A stretch of 34,724 bases of DNA from contig JAISXS010000047.1 of NCBI GenBank assembly GCA_031270385.1, positions 1-34,724 of the forward strand. Reading direction: 5' to 3'. Shown in pieces: positions 24,284 through 31,475 of this stretch. Source of the DNA: Puniceicoccales bacterium (GTDB lineage: Bacteria; Verrucomicrobiota; Verrucomicrobiia; Opitutales; JAIRKQ01). The notes beneath the pieces are model-generated. The model saw nothing but the letters and a program-made list of their open reading frames with translations, did no database searches and was not told the origin of the DNA. The position numbers and the translations under genes were made by a program. Numbering within the stretch: the stretch's first letter is position 1; each line of letters opens with the position of its first letter.

Positions 24284-25990
24284 TCACTTTTCCGCCTTCG
24301 ATGCCAGAATGCTGACGAGAACCGTGCTGCCCGTAACGACCAGTCCTCCGACAACTGCGCAAAGACCTTTCACAATATTGGAGCAAGATCCTTCTTGTTC
24401 GTGATGCTGGGCATTATGTGCTGCGGGTTGAGCGTTCTGTATGATTTGGACGGCTGGCGCGGAACTACGTGAGGTTGGCAGTGCTGCCTCGGCTTCGTTT
24501 CCGGTACGCTTTGAAATTGCTCCGCTAGATGCCGGCTTCGCATCCTTCTTTTTTTCCACCAATTCAGTTGTTTTTGCACCTTCAGTTTTATTTGCAGATG
24601 ATTTTGTCGGTTTTTTAACTATTGTAACCTTCGCTGGACCTTTTTTGCTAGCCGGTTTTTGATCATTTTTCGCTTCAATGCCGTCCGTCGGTGATGTTTT
24701 GGAAGAGACCGACACTCCGTGATCTTCTGGCTTCGCCGATTCCGAAATGGAATTGATACTCTGTTGCGCGAGGTCTACGATGGACTGTATTGCACTTAGA
24801 ACAACGCCTTTTTCATGCTTATCTCTACGTGGAGATTGCTGTGTGAGAGACTGGATGTCGGAAGATTGGGACGGCGACACGGAGGCCGTGTTTTGGGCTG
24901 ATTTTATGGTCAATCGACCGAAAGTTGACTCCGGTGATGTCAAAATTACGCTCTGTTGTTGCAACCCATCGAACTGGGATGAATCCATGACAACAACGTG
25001 ATTTTGCTGCTCTATTACCGGCGAAATAAGGATATCAGGACACGTATGGCGTCGCAAAATTACCAAACCTGCATTGTCCGAAATCTGCGTATCGATAATT
25101 GGTGTAAAATTTCTATCGGGAATCAATTCATCATGCTCTCCGACACTACACTCATCATTCTTTGACGCGCTAGCAAAACCGTATGACTCTAGATTGGCAA
25201 ATGTAATAGTCGGATGGACTATGTTGTTTGACAATGTTGGTAGTGGACACAGACCCCACACCGACGGCGACTGGGATGGTGCCGGGCTATTGCACGTAGA
25301 AACACTCCTTCCGCTCAACACACGTCCGCGTGGCCTCCATGTCGCCGGTGTTGTGCGATTAACTCCATCGCTGCCACCAGTCGCTGTCGTATTTTCATGC
25401 GTTGAAAATTCACTGAATGGATTTGACGATTCTGTGGAAACGTAACACTTCCGTGAAAAATTTTTTTGCATTTTCTGCGGATTAGAACAAGCCATCGGCC
25501 GCACAACTAACCCATGGTGCGTGCTGCTTAGCGTTTTATTTTTCAAGTGTATGACATCCGTTCCGTGAAAAGTATTGCCATGGAATTGAATTAATTTTGG
25601 GTCTGCCGTCGGCGTATCCTGCAACGAAACCGATTCCAAATCATCCCAATCGCGTACTTGAGCATCGTCCGATCGTGGCGTTATCACAATTGCCCCATCA
25701 CATGGAACATTTTCTCCGATAACGACAAGGTCTGGAGACGGGGAAGATGTCAAACTACAAAATTGCCTTCTTCCAGAGCTTTGTTCCGTGCTCGGAGATT
25801 GCGACTCGAAACTCGGTAGCGTCGATAGCCTCAATCGTCTGACCGATGGTGATATTGATCTATTTTGAAAATAACAAACGTCCAGCGCTGGCGCACTGTG
25901 TCCCAGTCTTATCATCTGAGGACGAAAATCTAGATTTTCATTCGGATTTACTTTTGCATCCGTATCCACCTTCACATTAAAAACATTCAT
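24284..25990 (-). CDS. Ser/Thr/Pro-rich protein with C-terminal membrane anchor; candidate T3SS effector
   Basis: 568 aa, starting at ATG 25990 behind a strong GGAGG. No known domain is recognised. Residues 1-395 are disordered-looking and rich in Ser, Thr, Pro, Asn and Gln. Residues 400-530 are Lys/Ala/Ser-rich. Residues about 538-562 are one hydrophobic helix (IVKGLCAVVGGLVVTG), leaving a six-residue tail, a tail-anchor layout. There is no signal peptide. Three short sites fit 14-3-3-binding or basophilic kinase consensus: RLGHSAP (28-34), RLSTLP (54-59) and RRHTCP (313-318). Disorder, host-type motifs and a lone membrane helix near a translocon operon suggest a protein secreted into, or acting on, a eukaryotic host. 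That is inference. It could also be a cell-surface protein. Confidence 0.6.
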   Translation of the reverse strand: MNVFNVKVDTDAKVNPNENLDFRPQMIRLGHSAPALDVCYFQNRSISPSVRRLRLSTLPSFESQSPSTEQSSGRRQFCSLTSSPSPDLVVIGENVPCDGAIVITPRSDDAQVRDWDDLESVSLQDTPTADPKLIQFHGNTFHGTDVIHLKNKTLSSTHHGLVVRPMACSNPQKMQKNFSRKCYVSTESSNPFSEFSTHENTTATGGSDGVNRTTPATWRPRGRVLSGRSVSTCNSPAPSQSPSVWGLCPLPTLSNNIVHPTITFANLESYGFASASKNDECSVGEHDELIPDRNFTPIIDTQISDNAGLVILRRHTCPDILISPVIEQQNHVVVMDSSQFDGLQQQSVILTSPESTFGRLTIKSAQNTASVSPSQSSDIQSLTQQSPRRDKHEKGVVLSAIQSIVDLAQQSINSISESAKPEDHGVSVSSKTSPTDGIEAKNDQKPASKKGPAKVTIVKKPTKSSANKTEGAKTTELVEKKKDAKPASSGAISKRTGNEAEAALPTSRSSAPAVQIIQNAQPAAHNAQHHEQEGSCSNIVKGLCAVVGGLVVTGSTVLVSILASKAEK

Positions 25991-26252
25991 AATTTCCTCC
26001 TTGCTGATTGGCTAGATACTGCGGAACCACACGAGCCGCAAACATGAGAGTTGTCATTGCGATATCACGGCACATGTAGTACATACACATCAAGGAGAGT
26101 GTAGCATTTATTTACAGCATTACAACAAAAAAACATTCTTGCAAAAAATAAACTACCCCTGGTGGTAAAAAGTGCCGATTTTCGATCGCATAAAATTTTT
26201 TGCCATGCAAAAAAGTCTTTACAAGGAAATAAAAAATGTATGATGCCATCCT

Positions 26253-26447
26253 ATGCAAAAGACGAAAAAGTCCATGACGAAGCGCTTTAAAATCACCGCC
26301 AACGGAAAACTTGTACATCGCTCGCCGGGGACCAGACACCTTCTGCGTCACAAAACCGCGCGACAGAAGCATTCCGCCGGCAAAGACAGAGTCTTGGCAA
26401 AGGGAATGTCTGCTCGCGTAATAAGGTGTATCGCGGTTGGACTGTAG
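26253..26447 (+). CDS. rpmI: 50S ribosomal protein L35
   Basis: 64 aa, a basic protein of the large ribosomal subunit. MTKRFKITANGKLVHR and RHLLRHKTARQKH match the L35 core. The start at ATG 26253 gives the usual few residues before KRFK; ATG 26274 is an alternative. rplT follows after 63 bases. infC, which usually precedes this pair, is absent, and the 262-bp upstream spacer (25991-26252) shows no recognisable gene. In many bacteria L20 represses this operon by binding the leader; I cannot identify the site here. Confidence 0.95.
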   Translation: MQKTKKSMTKRFKITANGKLVHRSPGTRHLLRHKTARQKHSAGKDRVLAKGMSARVIRCIAVGL

Positions 26448-26510
26448 TACTTTGCTATCAATTGCCGTTCCGGTGAAGGCGACCGAGCGGCACAAACCGA
26501 GGGACAAAAC

Positions 26511-26867
26511 ATGCCAAAAGTAACAAATGTGGTCGCTACAAAGAAGCGACGCAATAGGGTTTTAGCAGCTACGCGTGGCTACTTTGGAAACAAGTCGCGG
26601 CTGTTCAGATATTCCAAAGATGCAATGTGGCGTGCTGGGAAGTTTGCGTATCGTGATCGCAAGCGTAAAAAAACTAACATGCGTCAGCTATGGATTGTTA
26701 GGATAAATGCCGCATGCAGAGCAGGCGGAATGGCCTATAGCCGGTTTATTGCTGGGCTAAAAGAGTCTGGCATAGCGATGGATCGTCGCTCTCTCAGCGA
26801 ATTAGCGATCCACAGTCCGGGGGCTTTCGAAAAAGTTATTGCGATGGCGAAGGCTGCTTTGCGATGA
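26511..26867 (+). CDS. rplT: 50S ribosomal protein L20
   Basis: 118 aa, an early-assembly protein that binds 23S rRNA. The N-terminal arm KKRRNRVLAATRGYFGNKSR, the central RDRKRKKTNMRQLWIVRINA, here quoted at 20 residues, and the C-terminal SRFIAGLKESGI are standard L20. The start ATG at 26511 follows GAGGG seven bases upstream. Length is normal. No pheS or other translation gene follows. Confidence 0.97.
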   Translation: MPKVTNVVATKKRRNRVLAATRGYFGNKSRLFRYSKDAMWRAGKFAYRDRKRKKTNMRQLWIVRINAACRAGGMAYSRFIAGLKESGIAMDRRSLSELAIHSPGAFEKVIAMAKAALR

Positions 26868-27028
26868 TTTTCACCTGTTCCGGTAGGGGCATTGGGCTTG
26901 GCGTCGGTAGCGCAGTGCTGCGGTCCGGACGATTCAGGTGCCTTGAGTAGCGGATGAGGGTTTCCGCGATCCGGAAGGGTGCTGCCGCGGGCAGTTATGG
27001 CTGCCATGCTCAGCAAATGCGTCTTGTC
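26868..27028. other. GC-rich non-coding stretch downstream of rplT
   Basis: This 161-bp spacer is visibly richer in G+C than its surroundings. It holds two compact hairpins: GCGGA/TCCGC at about 26950-26967 and CTGCC-GCG-GGCAG at 26982-26994. No T-run follows, so it is not a standard terminator. It may be a structured RNA or the remnant of a gene. I could not match it to tRNA, tmRNA, SRP RNA or RNase P RNA. Confidence 0.35.
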
Positions 27029-27134
27029 TATAGTCGTCTTACTTGAGAAAAGCATTCTGTTTGACGATGTCTAACGGCAAAATTCCCGTTTTTTGGAATT
27101 AGGGAATGTGCTTTTCTCGGGGAAGATGACTATA
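27029..27134. repeat. MITE-like element, best full copy
   Basis: The clearest example: TATAGTCGTCTTACTTGAG at the left, interior TTTGACGATGTCTAACGGC and CCCGTTTTTTGGAATTAGGG, right end GTGCTTTTCTCGGGGAAGA and TGACTATA. The termini can pair over about 26 bases. Confidence 0.9.
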
Positions 27135-27199
27135 TTTAACGGAAAAATTCCCGTTTTTTTGGAATGGAGGGTGTGCTTTTCTTGGGTAAGATTGCTATA
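27131..27199. repeat. MITE-like element, right half
   Basis: It starts at the TATA of the previous copy and holds only the distal half: TTTAACGGAAAAATTCCCG, then TTTGGAATGGAGGG and a right terminal repeat TGCTTTTCTTGGGTAAGAT ending GCTATA. Confidence 0.75.
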
Positions 27200-27303
27200 T
27201 GTAGTCATCTTATTCGAAAAAAGCGTATTATTTTTCGAAAAAACGGGAATTTTTCTGCTGAATATTGTTGAATAGGATGCTTTTTTCAAGTAGAGCACTT
27301 ATA
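27196..27303. repeat. MITE-like element, inverted full copy
   Basis: It begins TATATGTAGTCATCTTATTCG. The interior is reversed relative to its neighbours (GAAAAAACGGGAATTTTTC, then GCTGAATATTGTTGAA). The right end ATGCTTTTTTCAAGTAGAG is decayed and closes with CTTATA. Confidence 0.78.
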
Positions 27304-27374
27304 ACGATGCCCAGCGAGAAAATTGTCATTTTCATGAAAAATACGCCCCTCTCAATCGAAATTATTATAGAAAT
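27304..27374. repeat. Degenerate MITE-related fragment
   Basis: The interior of an element seems to continue here (CGATGCCCAGCGAGAAAATT, then ATGAAAAATACGCCCCTCTC). A related sequence occurs at about 34500-34540, which supports common origin. Confidence 0.45.
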
Positions 27375-27478
27375 TATAGTTATCTTACTTGAAAAAAACA
27401 TTTTATTTAACGATATTTAGCGGAAAGATTCCCATTTTTTGGAATATAGAGTGTGCTTTTCTTAGAAAAATGACTATG
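27375..27478. repeat. MITE-like element, full copy
   Basis: It begins TATAGTTATCTTACTTG, interior TTAACGATATTTAGCGG and CATTTTTTGGAATATAGAG, right end GTGCTTTTCTTAG and TGACTATG. It is the last unit of a ~450-bp array. From here to the exchanger gene (27479-27710) I see no other feature. Confidence 0.83.
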
Positions 27479-27710
27479 GAAATTGGAACGAAGCCATCTT
27501 AAAATTAAGAATATGCTCGGCAGATAAAAGATTAGCGTGCATTGCCACTCGCTAAGATCGCACACACGCCTTTTTCCCCACTTTTACTACGCTCTCACTT
27601 GTTTGTTTATGAGTTCCCCAACCTAGTTCGGGCGGCTACTGCCCACAGAAAGCCGGTTGGCAGTGAAAATCTCGCTTGCCAATCGGCGAAGATTTCTAGA
27701 CTGCGCCAAA

Positions 27711-28664
27711 ATGGTATTGCATTTAACGGCATTACTCCTGGTAGTTGGGTTTGCATTTTTGACGATCGGAGCGAACATGCTCTGCGATTCCGTAATACAC
27801 ATCGCACACAAGTTACACGTGGGCCCCATTGCCGGAATACTCCTTATGTCAATGGTGACGTCTGCGCCGGACTTCATGTCGTCCGTAATGGCCATACTAA
27901 ATGGTAATCCCGATATGCCAATAGGTAACATTCTCGGTAGCAATTTTATTAATTTGACCCTCGGATTCGGTGTGGCCTCGCTGATCACGCCATTCCAATG
28001 TGAAAAAAAAGTTACCAAAGTGGAATTTCCATTGCTGTTCTTATTGACCCTATTTTTTACGTTTTGCTGCGCGAATGGGAAACTTTCCAGGGGCGAGGGA
28101 ATTGCCCTTTTGGTTGTGTTTTGTTGCTATATTTTTTTTACATTTGCCAAAAAAAAGCCGGATGTCTGCATTGATGTGAAAAATACAGACACGGGTTTCA
28201 ATGTATGGACAACTAAGAAAAGTGTACTAGTTTTCCTGACAGCGGCATCTCTGCTGGCGTACGGGTCTAACCTTGTCGTTAATCATTGCCGCGAAATTGC
28301 TGATTTTTTCAAGATTCCCAAAATTGTCATAGGATTTTCTCTGGTGGCATTGCAGACCAGTGCTCCAGAAATTTTCGTCGTCGCGATGGCAGCGAAGCGG
28401 AGAGACTACACGATATGCGCCGGAAATATCCTCGGATCTAGTCTGATAAATCTGATGTTTGTCAGCGGACTTTGTGCAGCGGTATACCCACTGCACTTCG
28501 AAAAAAACATTTTCATGAAAAACGCAACAGCACTAATCTTTGTAACTGCCCTCGATTGGTATATTTTCTACAAAAAAAGAATATTTTCAAGAATATATGG
28601 GGTGATACTTGTGGTAACGTACCTGGTAGTGACGCTAAACTCAGTGCTCGTGAAAGATATTTGA
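27711..28664 (+). CDS. CaCA-superfamily cation (Na+/Ca2+ or K+) exchanger
   Basis: 317 aa, about ten membrane helices. The two alpha-repeats that form the ion site are visible: TSAPDFMSSVMA near residue 50, followed by GNPDMPIGNILGSNFINL, and TSAPEIFVVAMA near residue 216, followed by AGNILGSSLINLM. The acidic residue after TSAP (Asp in one, Glu in the other) and the Asn in GN[I/V]xGSN are the expected cation ligands. These transporters move calcium out against a sodium, potassium or proton gradient; the ion cannot be told from sequence. ATG 27711 begins the first hydrophobic helix. TTG 27657 or GTG 27663 would add a basic extension. No good ribosome binding site is present. Confidence 0.85.
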   Translation: MVLHLTALLLVVGFAFLTIGANMLCDSVIHIAHKLHVGPIAGILLMSMVTSAPDFMSSVMAILNGNPDMPIGNILGSNFINLTLGFGVASLITPFQCEKKVTKVEFPLLFLLTLFFTFCCANGKLSRGEGIALLVVFCCYIFFTFAKKKPDVCIDVKNTDTGFNVWTTKKSVLVFLTAASLLAYGSNLVVNHCREIADFFKIPKIVIGFSLVALQTSAPEIFVVAMAAKRRDYTICAGNILGSSLINLMFVSGLCAAVYPLHFEKNIFMKNATALIFVTALDWYIFYKKRIFSRIYGVILVVTYLVVTLNSVLVKDI

Positions 28665-29013
28665 TGTGAATTTCACTGCGAAACCGAACCATGCCTCCCT
28701 ACAGAGCCGCCACAAACTCAACCGCACAAAACAAAAACACACCCAGCAAACAAAGAAACCGACGTCGCACTGCCATACATTATGACGACCGGCGCGTCCA
28801 CACCATCATTTCTTCCGCTTGAACTACACTCCCCAACCCACTACCATAGCTATTTTATCTGAGGAAGGCGTGCTCTTCTCTATAAAAAGGAAGATCTTCC
28901 CGCTAAGTATCGTTGGACGAAACGCCCCCGTCGAGTGTGACAACCACGCAAGCCCCGCACCCCGACTTCGTCCTTCCAGTCCTAATCCCACAACACCAAT
29001 GGGCGTCCACTAT
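28665..29013. other. Intergenic region with no convincing gene
   Basis: The plus strand is poor in G and rich in C and A. A 43-codon frame at 28691-28822 (basic, no ribosome binding site) is not convincing. The only recognisable element is a truncated MITE copy at 28846-28926. Confidence 0.5.
28846..28926. repeat. MITE-like element, truncated copy
   Basis: It begins ATAGCTATTTTATCTGAGG and continues through an inverted-type interior (CTTCCCGCTAAGTATCGTTG). The right terminal repeat is missing after GACGAAACGC. Confidence 0.6.
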
Positions 29014-29331
29014 CTACTTACGTTCTTTTAGGCTCAACCCGGAAAACAATCCATTTATATCTCCCTGATTTATGCTTCCCTGATTCATAACCTGACTTGT
29101 GTATGTCGAGTTTGGGCGTCCACTGTCCCAGTACTTTCGCTCCGTGTCCCCCTGATTCGGTACCGGACTCGTGTCTTCCTTGTGCCATTGATATCCGTCC
29201 CACCCTTTTTGCTGAAAGCTGGTCGACGAAAAAATGGCTCCACCAGACTCATCACCACCGATTTTCCAATTGACGTCATCTCCGATCGATAAGTCCAGCG
29301 ACATATCACCAGTATTTTTTACATTTTCCAT
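29014..29331 (-). CDS. Hypothetical small polar protein, about 105 aa
   Basis: An open frame rich in Gly, Asn, Asp, Ser and Gln with no signal peptide and no membrane helix. It carries a short repeated motif: VPNQGDTE, then VMNQGSINQGDI. Trp residues are clustered (WDGYQWHK, KYWDSG). The family is unknown. ATG 29331 is the first ATG and has only a weak GAAGA upstream; a TTG start at 29358 is possible. It points away from transketolase, alone on its strand. Because the DNA also contains short direct repeats, it may be a young or decaying gene. No function is proposed. Confidence 0.4.
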   Translation of the reverse strand: MENVKNTGDMSLDLSIGDDVNWKIGGDESGGAIFSSTSFQQKGWDGYQWHKEDTSPVPNQGDTERKYWDSGRPNSTYTSQVMNQGSINQGDINGLFSGLSLKERK

Positions 29332-29476
29332 TGTCTTCGAACTAAATCTATGTCCCAATTAAATGTCAACACTAAAAATGGAATAACTACAAAAAAAATT
29401 ATGGAAACCGCGTCCCCGGACCGGTATTTTTATGTTTTCGATTGTAACACTGCGACGAAATAGCAACCTGCGCAAA

Positions 29477-31456
29477 ATGAGCGATGGAGACGTAGAAAAA
29501 ATATTGATGACTGCGGCAAATGAAACACGTGGGTTAGCAATGGACGCCATTGCAGCCGCGAACTCTGGGCACTTGGGCATGCCAATGGGATGTGCCGAGA
29601 TCGGCGCCGCGTTGTTTGGGATACTTTTGAATTTTGACCCAAGTCATCCGGATTGGATAAACCGCGATCGCTTCATTTTATCAGCTGGCCACGGCAGTAT
29701 GCTCCTCTACGCCTGGTTGCACCTCGCCGGCTATGAAATCTCGATGGATGATATAAAAAATTTTCGAAAATCCAATAGCAAGGCACACGGCCATCCGGAA
29801 TTTGATAAAAATTCCGGGATTGAATGCACGACTGGTCCGCTCGGCCAGGGGGTAGCCAACGCTGTCGGCATGGCGTTATCCTGTAAAAAATTAGCTGTAA
29901 TGTGCAACACTGCTGAGCATACGATCGTCGATAATCGCGTCGTTTGCCTATGCGGCGACGGATGTTTGCAGGAAGGAATTTCCTCCGAAGCGTGCTCCCT
30001 CGCCGGTCACTGGAGATTAGACAATTTAATAATTGTCTTCGATGCAAACGGGGTTACGCTGGACGCCGACCTGTCAAAATCGCAGAGTGAAGATGTCCCC
30101 AAACGCTTCGAGAGCTATGGTTTTGAAATATTTCGAAGCAATGGGAATAATATTCGTGATTTCGTAGCCACATTCCGCAACGCAGAATTGTCGGGATCCG
30201 GTTGTCCGAAATTGATAATCGCAGAAACCATCATCGGATTTGGAATAGACGAAGTCGCCGGAACAAACAAGGCACACGGCGCAGCCGGCATACAATTTTC
30301 CAACGCAGCAAAGGGAAAATTGGGGTTGCCAGCGGAAAAATTCTTTGTTTCCGATGGGACAAAGGAATTTTTCGCGAAAAAAAGGATTGAGCGCGGAAAG
30401 AGGTACGGTGAATGGTCAGAAACCTTTGGAGAATGGAAAACGAAAAATCCGAAATTGGCGGGTATGTTAGAGCGCAATGGACCGATAATTTTTGATGATT
30501 CAGGTACGATCGCGGAGTCAACGGCGGAAAAAATGTCGACGCGGGTAGCCAGCGGTAAAATTTTGCAAAAAGTTGCCAAGTCGAATAAATTAATGCTAAG
30601 CGGAAGCGCAGATTTATTCAGTTCGGCGTGCAATTACATTGCCGATGGGGGCGATTTTTCCGCGAAAAACGTTGCCGGAAAAAATATTTTTTTCGGTATC
30701 CGGGAGCACGCAATGGCCGCGATTTCCAATGGAATATCCTACGAAGGATTGTTTCGCATATGTTGCTCCACATTTTTGGTGTTTTCCGATTATATGCGGC
30801 CGGCGATGCGCGTTGCAGCGCTGGCGAAACTCGGAACAATATTTGTACTGACGCATGATTCAATAGCCGTCGGAGAGGACGGGCCGACGCATCAGCCGGT
30901 TGAAACAATTACATCCCTGCGCTGCATACCGAATTTGGACGTCGTGCGACCAGCTGATTATTGTGAGACCGCCGGGGCGTGGGAACTAGCAATCGCAAAT
31001 GCGAACCGACCGACTGCGTTGATTCTGTCCAGGCAGGATCTGTCGTCGCTGGAGTGGATTAATTCGGTAAAAAAACGAAGGGGAGTTATGCTCGGTGCGT
31101 ACGTCGCACGGGAAGAAACAGGGAATCTGGAACGCATAATAATTTCGTCGGGTAGCGAACTCCACTTGGCACTTCATGTGGCTAGCTTGATGCACGGTAC
31201 CCGCGTTGTCTCGATGCCTTGCATGGAGGCATTCGATCGCCAACCAAAACACTATGCGGAAGACGTTTTGCCGAAAGCGTGCAAAAAAAGAATAGCCATC
31301 GAGGCTGGAATTTCCATGCCTTGGCATAAATACGTCGGTTCTGATGGAAAGGTAATATCCGTCGATGATTTCGGATACAGCGGTCGTATGTCCGATTTAC
31401 TCAATAGTTTCGGAATAACGTTGGAAAATTTAAAGGAATTCGCAGAATGTCCCTGA
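29477..31456 (+). CDS. tkt: Transketolase
   Basis: 659 aa from ATG 29477. It transfers two-carbon units between sugar phosphates in the non-oxidative pentose phosphate pathway, using thiamine diphosphate and Mg2+. Evidence: SGHLGMPMG with catalytic His32, SAGHGSMLLYAWLHL, the ThDP motif GDGCLQEG (G160-D161-G162) ending in DNLIIVFDANG, and the second-domain block GIREHAMAAISNGI with its catalytic Glu. The pyrimidine-binding domain (DSIAVGEDGPTHQPVE) and C-terminal domain are complete. Normal length (E. coli TktA 663 aa). HLG in place of HPG and the GCAEIGA block resemble Opitutae enzymes, from memory. An upstream in-frame ATG at 29432 would add 15 residues not seen in the family. The AsmA-like gene follows after 19 bases. 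Confidence 0.95.
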   Translation: MSDGDVEKILMTAANETRGLAMDAIAAANSGHLGMPMGCAEIGAALFGILLNFDPSHPDWINRDRFILSAGHGSMLLYAWLHLAGYEISMDDIKNFRKSNSKAHGHPEFDKNSGIECTTGPLGQGVANAVGMALSCKKLAVMCNTAEHTIVDNRVVCLCGDGCLQEGISSEACSLAGHWRLDNLIIVFDANGVTLDADLSKSQSEDVPKRFESYGFEIFRSNGNNIRDFVATFRNAELSGSGCPKLIIAETIIGFGIDEVAGTNKAHGAAGIQFSNAAKGKLGLPAEKFFVSDGTKEFFAKKRIERGKRYGEWSETFGEWKTKNPKLAGMLERNGPIIFDDSGTIAESTAEKMSTRVASGKILQKVAKSNKLMLSGSADLFSSACNYIADGGDFSAKNVAGKNIFFGIREHAMAAISNGISYEGLFRICCSTFLVFSDYMRPAMRVAALAKLGTIFVLTHDSIAVGEDGPTHQPVETITSLRCIPNLDVVRPADYCETAGAWELAIANANRPTALILSRQDLSSLEWINSVKKRRGVMLGAYVAREETGNLERIIISSGSELHLALHVASLMHGTRVVSMPCMEAFDRQPKHYAEDVLPKACKKRIAIEAGISMPWHKYVGSDGKVISVDDFGYSGRMSDLLNSFGITLENLKEFAECP

Positions 31457-31475
31457 CAATGGTTTAGTTGTAATC

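Noticed and set aside
26112..26507. Minus-strand frame covering rpmI
   Set aside because: It overlaps the well-supported L35 gene and is a shadow of its basic codons.
26960..26995. SRP RNA-like TCCGGAAGGGTGCTGCC
   Set aside because: The GGAA loop is present, but the conserved AGCAG of the asymmetric loop is GTGCTG here and the long closing helix could not be found.
28691..28822. 43-codon basic reading frame
   Set aside because: There is no ribosome binding site, its composition follows the C/A-rich strand bias, and no family is recognised.
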